Source: Amblyornis subalaris
Lineage: Eukaryota; Chordata; Aves; Passeriformes; Ptilonorhynchidae
DNA length: 64,000 bases
Assembly: GCA_018881555.1 (NCBI GenBank)
Contig: JACAXG010000131.1
Coordinates: 1-64,000, forward strand
Reading direction: 5' to 3'
Part shown: piece after piece, positions 8,821 to 26,099 of the stretch
Position numbering within the stretch: position 1 is the first letter of the stretch
Layout of the letters: every line of letters begins with the position of its first letter
Made by a program: the position numbers and the translations under genes
The notes under the pieces: generated by a model
Told to the model about the DNA's origin: nothing
Database searches by the model: none
Seen by the model: only the letters and a program-made list of their open reading frames with translations

Positions 8821-9747
8821 TGTCTTGGGGATAGTTATCCCACATCCAGGTTATGCCNAAAACTTGTTATTGTTTTCTCTTTCTACCCCCTCCACGCCCC
8901 TCCAAGCCGGTATGTGAGCCCAGCCAAGATCCTGGCATGGGGTGGGGCCAGGAGTTGCTCTCTCTCTCTTCCGGTGGGCTTGGAGCAGTGTCATTCCGGT
9001 GGCTCGGAGCAGTGTGGTTCCGGTGGGCTCGGAGCAGCGCGGTTCCTGCCTGGCTGTGCAGCGTGGTTTCTCTGTGTGCCTGACTTCGTTTTCGGCCCAG
9101 GCAAAAAATTTTTCCCTTTCCCTTTCCCTTTCCCTTTCCCTGGATTGGAGAAGCTGGAGTAGCAACCTTTGGCTGCCGGGAGCTGAACACGCTGCTGCTC
9201 CAAGATCGGCAGGAGCAGGATCGGCAGGAGTGGAGCCTCTCTGCCCAGCCCCAAGCCCCAGGGAGCCAAGCTGGGGAGAGAAAGCGCACCAAAGGCTCCA
9301 GCCCAGCTGTTTTCACCTGCTGTGACTCTGTGACTGCCATCGGAGGAAAGGTCGACACCAGGGAGCCACTGGGATTTTCCTCTGCTGTGGGACTGCTCCA
9401 TGGGGGATCTGCTGCCCTCTGCATGGAAAGCGGCGCCATTTTGGACCACGTGTTGGGAAAGGTGTATTCCTCCTGCACTGACCCCACTCTCTGGATATTT
9501 TTTGGGTTTTTGTTTCTGTCTGTGTGGGTGGGGAAGTGGGTTCTGACGGTTCAGTGTTTAACAGTTATTTTTTTTTTTCCTTGCCCTGTGGGTGGGCATT
9601 CTGTTTGTTAATAAACCACTTAATTTTTTTTCACTTTCATCTGCTAGTATTCATTCCCTGTTGGTGGAAGGGGATTGTTGGAACCCTTTGGGAGAGGAAA
9701 ATTCATTCCAGAGAGTCCTCTCTTTAATTTGTCTCAAAACTGAGATA
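8821..9747 (+). mobile_element. Solo ERV LTR inserted upstream of TAS2R copy 3
   Basis: About 927 bases absent from the equivalent place upstream of copies 2 and 4. It begins TGTCTTGG and ends near CTGAGATA (a decayed CA end), flanked by CCATG (8816-8820) and CCATA (9748-9752), a probable 5-base target duplication with one change. A polyadenylation signal, AATAAACCACTTAATTTT, lies near its 3' end at about 9610. Internally there are three GGAGCAGYGYGGTTCC-like repeats (about 8980-9045) and five TTTCCC hexamers (9111-9140). No retroviral genes are present, so it is a solo LTR. Confidence 0.75.
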
Positions 9748-9755
9748 CCATATTA

Positions 9756-10136
9756 TCTGTTCTGTCAGCAAAACCAGAGGAAATTCACACCAAAGCACAA
9801 AGCAGAGAACAAGCAATATCAGAAAATGAAAATTCGATCATAGCAATGCTCTGCCCACCGTCAATATAAAAATTAGCAAAAGAAATAATATTTCTGAAAG
9901 AATGCATCCAAAACTAACTTGGTCATTGGAGGTGACCATGGAACTAAAAGAATCAGATCCTGAAGACTGACACTGAGCAAACAGAGGTCAGTCACAAAAC
10001 CACAACACTCTCCACTGCAGGAAAACATCTCTGCTGTTTGCGTCACCCAACACAGCCCTCCTGAACCAACATTCAAATACTCAAGAGGGACACCGGCCCC
10101 GGGTAAGGGGATACCCAGCACATTTACATCCCTGCA
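9756..10136 (+). promoter_or_regulatory. Conserved proximal upstream region of TAS2R copy 3 (cut by gap)
   Basis: Matches 4690-5076 and 12720-13095 almost base for base. The part expected to hold the TATA-like box and ATG falls in the assembly gap that starts at 10137. Regulatory role is inferred from conservation and position. Confidence 0.5.
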
Positions 10137-10381
10137 NNNNNNNNNNNNNNNNNNNNNNNNNNNNNNNNNNNNNNNNNNNNNNNNNNNNNNNNNNNNNNNN
10201 NNNNNNNNNNNNNNNNNNNNNNNNNNNNNNNNNNNNNNNNNNNNNNNNNNNNNNNNNNNNNNNNNNNNNNNNNNNNNNNNNNNNNNNNNNNNNNNNNNNN
10301 NNNNNNNNNNNNNNNNNNNNNNNNNNNNNNNNNNNNNNNNNNNNNNNNNNNNNNNNNNNNNNNNNNNNNNNNNNNNNNNNN
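10137..10381. other. Assembly gap (245 Ns)
   Basis: Run of 245 Ns that removes the promoter end, start codon and TM1 of TAS2R copy 3. The equivalent interval in copy 2 (5077-5365) is 289 bases, so the recorded gap is about 44 bases too short if the copies are collinear. Confidence 0.98.
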
Positions 10382-11217
10382 GCATTGCCTGGGTCAAAAA
10401 GAAAACCTTGAACTCTAATGAGAAGATCTTGCTGCTTCTGGGATGTTCCAGGTTTTGCTATTTGTTCATCTTATGGGTATATTCCTTTCTTTCAATAATT
10501 TATCACAACTGCTTTTATGTTCACACACATATACTTCTTTTACCTATTCAGAACTTTTTTGATTGCTCCAATTTTTGGGTTTCAGCCTGTCTTTGTGTTT
10601 TTTATTGTATAAAAATTGCCAATTTCAGGAACAGCTTCTTCATCTACCTGAAAGTAAAAATTGACAGGATTGTGTCCTGGCTCTTGTTGGGGTCAGTGCT
10701 TTTACCATTGGTTATCAGCAGCTCTGTCTACAACATTGTTGATAAAGCGCAGTGTAACAACCGCAGTTCCACTGGGCAAGGAAATTTTTCGAAAGTGAGT
10801 GGCAAAAGGGATGATGTTTTTTCCCATCTTTATTTTATCTATGGCTTTGGATTTGTTACTTCATTCATGGCAGTCATGTCTTCTGCCCTTCTCCTCCTCT
10901 TTTCTCTCTGGAGACACAAATGCAAGATGCAGAAAAACTCCATGAAGAGCCTCAGTATGGATGCTCACATCAGAGCCATGAAATCTATTCTCTCCTTCTT
11001 AGTAACGTACAGCATAAACTTTGTGCTTTTGACCTTGATCATGATTCCTTCAATATGGGAGGAAAATACCATGAGGTTTCTCATTTATGTATTTCTGTAT
11101 GCTTTTTCAGGTGTTCATTCCCTTATTCTGATTNTCAGCAATCCGAAGCTGGAAAAGACACTGCTAAGGATTCTATCCTGTGTTAAGTGCAAGGTTTGCA
11201 TGAGGCAAGAACTGTAA
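10381..11217 (+). CDS. TAS2R: Bitter taste receptor (TAS2R family, TAS2R40-like), copy 3, 5' end in gap
   Basis: The frame is open from the gap edge to TAA at 11215-11217, giving about 278 visible residues; some 40 N-terminal residues are hidden in the Ns. All TAS2R signatures after TM1 are present: LGCSRFC, KIANFRNSFFIYLKVKI, HKCKMQ, DAHIRAMKSILSF and SNPKLEK. The extracellular loop 2 sequon is NRSS, a different position from the NST of copies 2 and 4. The segment after TM2 reads differently from every other copy, whereas the stretch from AWVKKKTLNSNEK through LGCSRFC is unchanged. An AATAAA overlaps the stop codon region (11216-11221). One internal N occurs near codon HSLILI. The gene appears intact where visible; whether the hidden start is intact is unknown. 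Confidence 0.92.
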   Translation, partial: XIAWVKKKTLNSNEKILLLLGCSRFCYLFILWVYSFLSIIYHNCFYVHTHILLLPIQNFFDCSNFWVSACLCVFYCIKIANFRNSFFIYLKVKIDRIVSWLLLGSVLLPLVISSSVYNIVDKAQCNNRSSTGQGNFSKVSGKRDDVFSHLYFIYGFGFVTSFMAVMSSALLLLFSLWRHKCKMQKNSMKSLSMDAHIRAMKSILSFLVTYSINFVLLTLIMIPSIWEENTMRFLIYVFLYAFSGVHSLILIXSNPKLEKTLLRILSCVKCKVCMRQEL

Positions 11218-11639
11218 TAAAAGCTGAAGCCCATGCAAAATGTTGATCTTTCACTATAGAAATCAAATAATTTAATCTCTAATGCAACTCGCCAGGCAGC
11301 GCAGATGATAGAGATGTTCTCACCACTGAAGTTAAAAAAACTTCACTCAAATTCTTTGAACTCAATTAAAATGAGTTAAATAAGTTCCTATTATGTCTCA
11401 TTTAGATAATTCTTGGAGCTGAATTCTCACCAATAACAAATTAATTTAGACCTGGTACATGGGCTGGATGCAAAGGGGAAATAACAATTCTGCAAACCTG
11501 CCAAAAGTGCTTTGGCATTTGCTGATTGAAACAAATCAACTAAACATCAGGTTTATTTGTATTTGCTTGTACATTTCTCTCTGCTGTGGCTCTGTTCCTT
11601 GCAATATTATCAGTGGTTTCACTGCCCGGCCCACAGTGT
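11218..11639 (+). repeat. Conserved 3' flank of TAS2R copy 3
   Basis: Aligns with flanks of copies 1, 2 and 4 (CATGCAAAATGTTGAT, GACCTGGTACATGGGCTGGATGCAAAGG-type phrases). Non-coding. Confidence 0.55.
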
Positions 11640-12105
11640 AGGTGGGGTGGGTGCACCTTGAAGGACTGCAGCCCATGGAGACCCCACGCTGGAGCCAGAT
11701 GAGCCTGAAGGACTGCAGCCCATGGATGGGATCCACACTTGAGCAGGGAAGAAAGTGTGCAGGAAGGAGTGGATGAGACAACTCCTTATGAACTGACTGC
11801 AACTCCGTTCTCCATCCCCCTGCGCTGCTGTGGGGGAGGAGGTAGTGAAGCTGGNAAAGAAAGGTGAATTTTGGCCTGCGAAGAAGAAGGAGGGGAAGGG
11901 AAAGGGTTCTAGTTTTGTGCTTGTTCCTCATTACACTATTCTATTACCAATAGCCAATAAATTAAATTAATTTTCCTTAGTTTGAGTCTGGTCCATGACA
12001 GTAACTGGCAAGTGATCTTTTTCCATCCTGTCCTGTTGCAGAGCGAGAGTGAAGAAGAGGCTGGGTGGGGATCTGGCAGCTGTCCAAGTTTAACAATCCA
12101 CAGCA
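11640..12105 (+). mobile_element. Degraded avian ERV LTR-like module after TAS2R copy 3
   Basis: Closely matches 6615-7095: GGACTGCAGCCCATGGATGG, ACAACTCCTTATGAACTGAC, CCAATAAATTAAATTAATTT (polyadenylation signal AATAAA) and a 3' end resembling TCCAAGTTTAACAATCCACA, the typical end of this LTR class. No coding capacity. Confidence 0.65.
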
Positions 12106-12709
12106 GGTCATGTGAATATTGAATAGCTCCAACATCGACAAAACAGAAGCCGATTGTTCATTTCTTTCACCAGCTCTGGCTCAGAGGGACAATTTACTGC
12201 ATATTCGGTGCCAGGTGTGCATTTTTCATATTATCACCTTCAGAAAGATTCCTTCCTCTTCATGAAATAAGAGGAACAACCTTTTAAACCAGAGTAATAT
12301 CTTAATCACTACAATATCCCTTTTTCCAAAGAGCACACAATCTCCATGTGACGTGGTTGATACAAAGGCTCAATATATTCTTTCCCTTCTGGAGTGGCGG
12401 TGGAGGGGATGGATTTGAACTAAAAGCAGACCCTGTGTTTTAAGGAGCTGATCCATATGTTCCATGCATGGAAAACCCAGACTTGAGATTCTGATTTTAT
12501 ACCATTATTTTCTTTAAGGGGNCAGATTCTCCATGCAGAGCTGAACCTAAACTGCAGCCATGGTGTGGTACTACAGTCCCAGGACAAACACTTCATCTTC
12601 ACACCTGTTGTAATAGAAAAAATTGCCATTCTTCTCACATGCATAGAGACAGAAGGAGAAAGAAGCAAGCAAGCAAACAAGGAAACAAAAAACCACCAAC
12701 CCCACAATG
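12106..12709 (+). repeat. Upstream flank of TAS2R copy 4, no ANKRD66-exon segment
   Basis: Combines sequence like 3150-3370 (GGTGCCAGGTGTGCATTTTT) with sequence like 3940-4100 and 4580-4660. Unlike the interval between copies 2 and 3, it lacks the ANKRD66 terminal-exon segment and has no inserted LTR, so the spacing between copies 3 and 4 is only about 2 kb. No gene is seen. Confidence 0.55.
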
Positions 12710-13261
12710 GGTTTTCTGTTGTGTCAGCAAAACCAGAGGAAACTCACACCAAAGCATAAAGCAGAGAACAGGCAGTAGCAGGAAATCAAAAATTCTCTCA
12801 AGGCAATGCTCTGCCTGCCATCAACATCAAAAAACAACAAAAGAAATCATATTTTTGAATGAGTGCAAACAAAACTAACTTGGTCATTGGAGCTGACCAA
12901 GGGACAGAAAACCTCAGATCCTGAAGCCTGACACTGATCAAACAGGGGTCAGTCACAAAACCACAACACTCTCCACTGCAGGAAAACATCTCTGCTGTTT
13001 GTGTCACCCAACACAGCCCTCCTGAACCAACATTCAAATACTCAAGAGGGACACCGGCCCCGGGTAAGGGGATACCCAGCACATTTACATCNCTGCACCT
13101 GCCCTGCTCTCCAGAGCANCNGCACCAACATNCCCCCACCAGCAGCTCTATAAAGCTCCTCTTGCCAGCCCTGACACTCCACCAACAGCAGCCACTGACC
13201 CGCCTTGGGCACTGCTGCCACAGCCCCTTGGCCAGCACAGCTCTGCTCCCCAGCTCACAGG
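12710..13261 (+). promoter_or_regulatory. Conserved proximal upstream region of TAS2R copy 4 with TATA-like box
   Basis: Nearly identical to 4690-5241. TATAAAG at 13149-13155 lies 113 bases before the ATG, as in copy 2. Several Ns cluster at 13092-13132. Probable core promoter plus 5' UTR, by position and conservation. Confidence 0.6.
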
Positions 13262-14212
13262 ATGGAAGCTTGTCGCTCTCCACAGCAATCCAATGTCACT
13301 TCCTACGGTGCCACAGCTGTGGCCATCATCACCCTCGAGGCATTTGCTGGCATGTGGGTNAATGCTTTCATTGTTTGTGTGCTTNGCATTGNCTGGGTCA
13401 AAAAGAAAACCTTGAACTCTAATGAGAAGATCTTGCTGCTTCTGGGATGTTCCAGGTTTTGCTATTTGTTCATCTCATGGGCATATTCCTTTCTCTCAAT
13501 AATTTATCCCAATTACCTTTATGTTCATCCCAGACTTCAACTAGCTGTATCTAGTCAAAGCTTTTTTGATTATTCCAACTTGTGGCTTTCAGCCTCTCTT
13601 TGTGTTTTTTATTGCATAAAAATTGCCAATTTCAGGAACAGGTTTTTCATCTACCTGAAAGTAAAAATTGACAGAATTGTGCCCTGGCTCTTGTTGGGGT
13701 CAGAGATTTTAGCCTTGACTATTGGCATCATTGCCTACGACATCGCTGATAGACCACACTGCAACAACCGTAATTCCACTGGACAAGGAAATTTTTGGAA
13801 AGCAAGTATCAAAATGGATAAACATTTTTTCCCTTCTTTTTTTCTCGCTGGTTTTGGATATGCTGCTTCATTCATGGCAGTCATCTTTTCTGCTGTTTTT
13901 CTTCTCTTTTCTCTCTGGAGACACAAATGCAAGATGCAAACAAACTCCATGAAAAGCCTCAGCATGGATGCCCACATCAAAGCCATGAAATCTATTCTCT
14001 CCTTCTTCATAATGTACAGCATCAACTTTGTATGCTTGGTCTTGAAAATGGTTTATGTCACAAAGAAGGAAAGTCCTGTGACATTTCTCATTGAAGTCTT
14101 TCAGTACGCTTTTCCAGGTGTTCATTCCCTTATTCTGATTTTCAGCAATCCCAAACTGGAAAAGACACTGCTAAAGATTCTTCCCTTAGAAAGAACTGCA
14201 AGGTTTGCATGA
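13262..14212 (+). CDS. TAS2R: Bitter taste receptor (TAS2R family, TAS2R40-like), copy 4, complete with altered C-terminus
   Basis: A single-exon receptor of 316 residues from ATG 13262, chosen by alignment with copy 2 (an upstream in-frame codon at 13205 lies beyond the likely transcription start). It has the N-terminal NVTS sequon, LGCSRFC in TM2, KIANFRNRFFIYLKVKI, HKCKMQ, DAHIKAMKSILSF and HSLILIFSNPKLEK. Loop 2 has an NSTG sequon. The last residues differ from the sister copies, which end LSCVKCKVC. Here the codons after KIL read PLERTARFA and stop at TGA 14210-14212. A net gain of about two bases shifts the frame, and this TGA overlaps the ATGAGG that sister copies read through. The change affects only the cytoplasmic tail, so function may be retained. 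The N at 13360 sits at exactly the same offset as the N at 5340 in copy 2. Confidence 0.95.
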   Translation: MEACRSPQQSNVTSYGATAVAIITLEAFAGMWXNAFIVCVLXIXWVKKKTLNSNEKILLLLGCSRFCYLFISWAYSFLSIIYPNYLYVHPRLQLAVSSQSFFDYSNLWLSASLCVFYCIKIANFRNRFFIYLKVKIDRIVPWLLLGSEILALTIGIIAYDIADRPHCNNRNSTGQGNFWKASIKMDKHFFPSFFLAGFGYAASFMAVIFSAVFLLFSLWRHKCKMQTNSMKSLSMDAHIKAMKSILSFFIMYSINFVCLVLKMVYVTKKESPVTFLIEVFQYAFPGVHSLILIFSNPKLEKTLLKILPLERTARFA

Positions 14213-14583
14213 GGTAGGAACTGCAATAAAACCTGGAGCCCATGCAAAATGTTGATATTTCATTATAGAAAACAAGTAATTTAATCTCTAGTGCAACTCT
14301 CCAGGCAGTGTAGATGATACAGATTTTCTCATCACTGAGTTTAAGATTATGTCATTCAAATACTCTGAACTAAATTAATGTGACTTAAAATATTTTCAGT
14401 TATAATTTCATTTAGGTAATTCTTTGAGTTAAATTACTGTCAATAACAGATTTATTTAGACCTGATACAGGCACTAGCTATAAAGGGGCAATTACAATAC
14501 TGCAAACCTGACACAAATGCTTTGNTATTTTCTGATTGAAACAACTGAAATTAACGACAGGTTTATCTCTGTTTTGCTTACCT
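14213..14583 (+). repeat. Conserved 3' flank of TAS2R copy 4
   Basis: Aligns with the post-stop flanks of the other copies. An AATAAA occurs at 14225-14230, only 13 bases after the stop and thus perhaps too close to be used. Non-coding. Confidence 0.55.
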
Positions 14584-14920
14584 TTCTTTGTGCTGTGGCT
14601 CTGTGCTGTGTGATATTATGGGCTGCATCTCTGTCTGGCAGTGGTTGGTAACTCCGTGGGAACGTGCTGGTCACTGTCACTCANCAGAGGTGGTCACTGA
14701 CGCACAAACAGCGATGCAGGAACGGCCCCAGGCTGCTCGGGGGGTGCAGAGCCCCCTTCCCACGCCAGCCCTGCGTGTCCTCTCTGCCCCACTGCCTGCA
14801 AGGACAGGATTCCCCTGCTCTGTGTGGCTGCTCTCCTGGCCTGCTTTGACCTGGTGGTGAGATTGGCTTTTCCCAGTGGACTCNGGCTCTGTAAAACCCT
14901 CAGGAAAGTGGGTTTTGTGC
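14584..14920. repeat. Duplicated block shared with 1212-1556
   Basis: Nearly identical to the block after copy 1. It runs directly into the LTR-like module here, whereas after copy 1 about 150 more bases intervene. Not present after copies 2 or 3. Confidence 0.7.
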
Positions 14921-15325
14921 TGGATCAGAGGAATAGTGTGAGGAAAAAGGAGTGGAGGAGACAACTCATTTTGAACTGACTGCAATCCCCACTCTCCTTC
15001 CTCCTGTGTTGCTGTGGGGGATGAGGTGGAGGAGCTGGGAATGAAGCAGTGAAATTGAGCCTGGGATGAATAGCGGGGTGGAGGCAGCAGGTTCTAGTTT
15101 TGTGTTTGTTCCTCATCATCCTGCTGTACTTTCAATAGTCAATAAATTAAATTCATTTTCTCCATGCCAAGTCTGTTTTGTCTGTGACAGTATCTGACAA
15201 GTGATCTCCCCATCTTTATCTCAATTCATGAGCCTTTCCACCCTATTTTCTACCCCCTGCTTATGGGTGGGTGTGAAGAAGCAGCTGGGTGGGGGTCTGG
15301 CAGCTGCCCATGGTCAACCCTACAC
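14921..15325 (+). mobile_element. Degraded avian ERV LTR-like module after TAS2R copy 4
   Basis: Same order as the other three modules: GACAACTCATTTTGAACTGAC, TTCTAGTTTTGTGTTTGTTC, CAATAAATTAAATTCATTTT (polyadenylation signal), GTGATCTCCCCATCTTTATC and an end at GGTCAACCCTACACA. No retroviral coding sequence. Confidence 0.65.
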
Positions 15326-16162
15326 AGCAGGTGAAACATGAAATAGTTGCAGCACGAACAGAGCAGAACCTCAGTTGGTCACTTCTGTCACCAGCTCAGG
15401 TCCAGAGGCAGATCTTCAGCATTTCATCTGGACACATCTCCCCACTGAAAGGCCTTGAAAGGACAGGAAAAACCACACCTCCCCTCTTTCCCTGCTGCTG
15501 CTTGTGTACTTCATCCTTTAACGTGACACCTCCATTTGATTTCACAAGAAAACCCTGCAGGATCCATCTTATTCCCTACATCCCATGCAACATCNTCCCT
15601 CACAACCTCACATGCCACANGACTNAGCNGGCAAAACCAGCACCCTGCAGATGTTACCACACAAAACACCACAGCCCCAGCAAGGCACGCTGGCATCCCT
15701 TCTTCCATCGCTGTGAAACCCCTGAGAATGTGACACCCAGCACAGCATCCCTGCCCTGTGCACCAGCCTCACTCAGCTGGCCCTGGAGGGGACAGGGTGT
15801 CCATCAGCACAGCCACAATGCAGAGCCCATGGAGAAATATGCAGGATGTGCCCAGCCTGAGGAAGCTGACACAGTACAGATGTCAGAGGTCAAGCAGAAT
15901 GGCTGTCCAATGCTGGCATGGTATGGAAAACTGCATTGGGTCACATTCCAAGTTTTGTGATTGAGAAGTGAAAGAGTTAAAAATGCTTTTGCCATGGAAA
16001 GTGGTGATGAGCAGAGGCACAGCTCAGGACCAGTTGCACAGCATTCCTATGAGCAGAGACATAAAAATGGCTGCGGGCACTGCTAAAAACAAGGCAGTGC
16101 TCCAATATCCTTGGCAGTCACACCTGTCTGAAAGCAGCAAGGAGGGAGCATGTTTTCCCTTT
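15326..16162. other. Intergenic sequence between TAS2R array and ANKRD66
   Basis: Bases 15350-15420 match the unit flank at 7155-7220 (GAACAGAGCAGAACCTCAGTTGG-like phrase). The remainder is unrecognised. A 223-codon plus-strand ORF (15289-15960) has unremarkable composition and no motif, and I do not consider it a gene. Confidence 0.4.
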
Positions 16163-16758
16163 TGCTGGGCCAGGAATGGGAGATTCAGGCTGTTAGACCC
16201 ATGTGTCCAGTGAAAGCTCANCATCAACATCTCAACTTCATCCAGAAGAAGCAACTACACCCACTTCCATGAAAAGAGAGAGGCATGACCAGAAGCTACA
16301 GGTCCATGTAGAGCTTCCTGTTTGACTCAGGGCCAGAAGCAAACAAGCCAAGGCCACAGACATCAGCAGAGCAAGCAGAACCAGAGCCCAAGATGCCTTT
16401 GTGAATCAGGTAGGATCAAAACCACTTCTCTCCCTGGCATTATGGGTAACTGCTGTCTTCTCAGTAACTTTAAACATCACAGTGATTTAGAGTATTGGTA
16501 TATTTTAACATATTCAACATATTCTGCAGTTGNTTTTTTTTTTTTTTAATTTGAGATCTGATACATAGAAACACACAGAGAGACAGAAGCACTTCTAGCT
16601 GTTAAGGACATTGTTTACAGTATTATCTCTAAGGATCCTTGTAGCCACCTGCTTCTCCCATTCACCCATATATCACCCTGCAGACCCACCTGAGGTCTGC
16701 CAGTGCCTTTGCTCTGCATTGCAAGTGCTCAGAGGCACCAAACAGGCAGGGAGCACTA

Positions 16759-24639
<7,881 letters not shown>

Positions 24640-24640
<1 letters not shown>

Positions 24641-25480
24641 AAATTAACCTTTTATTATTGGTGCTGGTTTTCGGGTGAATTCCCCGAATTCAGCGTTATC
24701 GAGGGCGCAAACACCAGCGCTGTGCAAAGGGGGTGAGTGCAGATCTGCCCCACAAGTAGAGATCTGTGCTAAATCCACCTTCAACCGCTCCACGAGTTGT
24801 ACCCAAAAGCGGGATCAGCTTCCCCAGAGTGTGGTTATCCCTTTCCCGCAAGGCCAGAGGAAAAGATTTGGATTTTTACAGTGCGACCTTGAGACAAAGC
24901 ACCCATGCCCCCCCTGCTCGCCCAGCCACAAGCATTGCAGCTCCTCCAACGGGGTGTTGCAACGCATCCGGGGGAATTTTCTCGTGGGGTTCCTGGTGCT
25001 TGACCCAGCCCTACCCGGGAGACCCAGAGTTCACACACAACGAGCCCACGCATGACCCTGTCCCTGCCATACCGGGGCACGGCCCAGCACCTCAGCGGCC
25101 GCGGGGTCCGCCGGGACGCCCAGGCTTTGTTGGGGATGGCTCCATGCCAGAAACTTGTTTTCCAGGCCCAGGGAAGATTTCTCCCAGAAAGATTGGCTCC
25201 GCTGAAAACTAAGGCAAAGTTTGGTCCCTCCCCTTCGGGGAGAGCCCGGCACTCGCTGTGCCTGCGACAGAGGCGTCCTCCCGCGGGAACAGCCGCCGCT
25301 CGCCCGGCTGCGGAGGGCTGTGGGTGGCCCAAGGGGACATCTTGCTCCTCTGGACAGCGGGACGGGGGCAGAGGGCACCCAGGACACCGCACACCAGGTA
25401 CGTGAAGCATCGGGCGCTGCAAAAGGCAAAAAAGGGTCTGGGGAGAGCACGGGGAGGAGCACTGGTGACGTGAGGGGGAT
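24640..25480. promoter_or_regulatory. CpG-rich island without an assigned gene
   Basis: GC- and CpG-rich stretch (for example GCGGCCGCGGGG near 25098 and CTCGCCCGGCTGCGG near 25299) amid AT-rich sequence. Several overlapping ORFs occur on both strands, as expected from high GC, and none shows a recognisable domain. It could be the ANKRD66 promoter, about 2 kb before its ATG on the minus strand, or the start of an unannotated transcript. Confidence 0.45.
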
Positions 25481-25887
25481 TTTAAGGAGTTGAGTGATTT
25501 CTGCGCGGTCCCTCACGCAGCTTCACTGCTCCCACTGCCTGTCCCCAGCTCTCGTGGGATCGCGCTCCTCCGCTTCCTTCCTTCCTTCCAGCCCCTCATC
25601 TGGCCCCAAATCCCTGCGCGTCCCTGCGGAAGGGTGGCGTTCACTCCGGATAAGCTGAGANGGGTAACGGGGGACATGTCCCTTCGTCGCTCTATATGTG
25701 GCCAGCATTCAGGGAAATCTTCCCATGGGGAAAAATAACCCACCTCCTGACACGGCTGTGCCCGGCGTGGGGATGGCAAGCAGCAGTCCCGGGCTGCAAC
25801 AGGGAAAACTCCGACTAGATGGAAGGGGGAAAAGTAATTCACAGTGTGGGTGATTAAACTCTGCTTCAGGTGTCCAGCACTGAGACA

Positions 25888-25955
25888 TGTGGACCTGCTT
25901 TGAGCAGGGGTTTGGACTACGTGATTTCCAGTGGTCCTTCCCCACCTAAATTCTT
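25888..25955 (+). mobile_element. Short CR1-like tail
   Basis: CTGCTTTGAGCAGGGGTTTGG, a GACTACGTGATTTCCAGTGG-like stretch and CCTTCCCCACC resemble a decayed CR1 3' end. Confidence 0.5.
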
Positions 25956-26028
25956 CTGGGAGGCTGAGAGGGACACAGAGCAGGAGGTCTGAGTGCTCTA
26001 CCAGCACAGCATTCACCTCCTCCAGACC

Positions 26029-26096
26029 TGGTACATGCATGGAACCCTGTGCCCCAGCATCCCGGTACATGCATGGAACCCTGTGCCCCAGCTGCT
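26029..26096. repeat. Short tandem duplication, ~35-base unit, two copies
   Basis: GGTACATGCATGGAACCCTG followed by TGCCCCAGC appears twice back to back with a few linking bases. Non-coding. Confidence 0.8.
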
Positions 26097-26099
26097 GTT

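Noticed and set aside
9873..10397. 174-codon minus ORF across the assembly gap
   Set aside because: Half of it is Ns; the rest is the antisense of the conserved TAS2R upstream region, repeated at 4855-5263 and 12798-13283. Its openness reflects sequence duplication, not coding.
12798..13283. 161-codon minus ORF overlapping the TAS2R copy 4 promoter
   Set aside because: Antisense to the duplicated promoter and start codon, with no recognisable domain or splice context; the equivalent frame in copy 2 is broken into shorter pieces.
13205..14212. 335-codon version of TAS2R copy 4 starting at 13205
   Set aside because: The added residues are upstream sequence shortly after the TATA-like box; copy 2 and the receptor family support ATG 13262.
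15289..15960. 223-codon plus ORF after the last TAS2R module
   Set aside because: It begins inside an LTR-like module, contains several ambiguous codons and no motif; the matching region after copy 2 is not open.
24835..25516. Several 100-195 codon ORFs on both strands in the CpG-rich island
   Set aside because: Overlapping frames of similar length are expected in high-GC DNA where stop codons are rare; none has a known domain.
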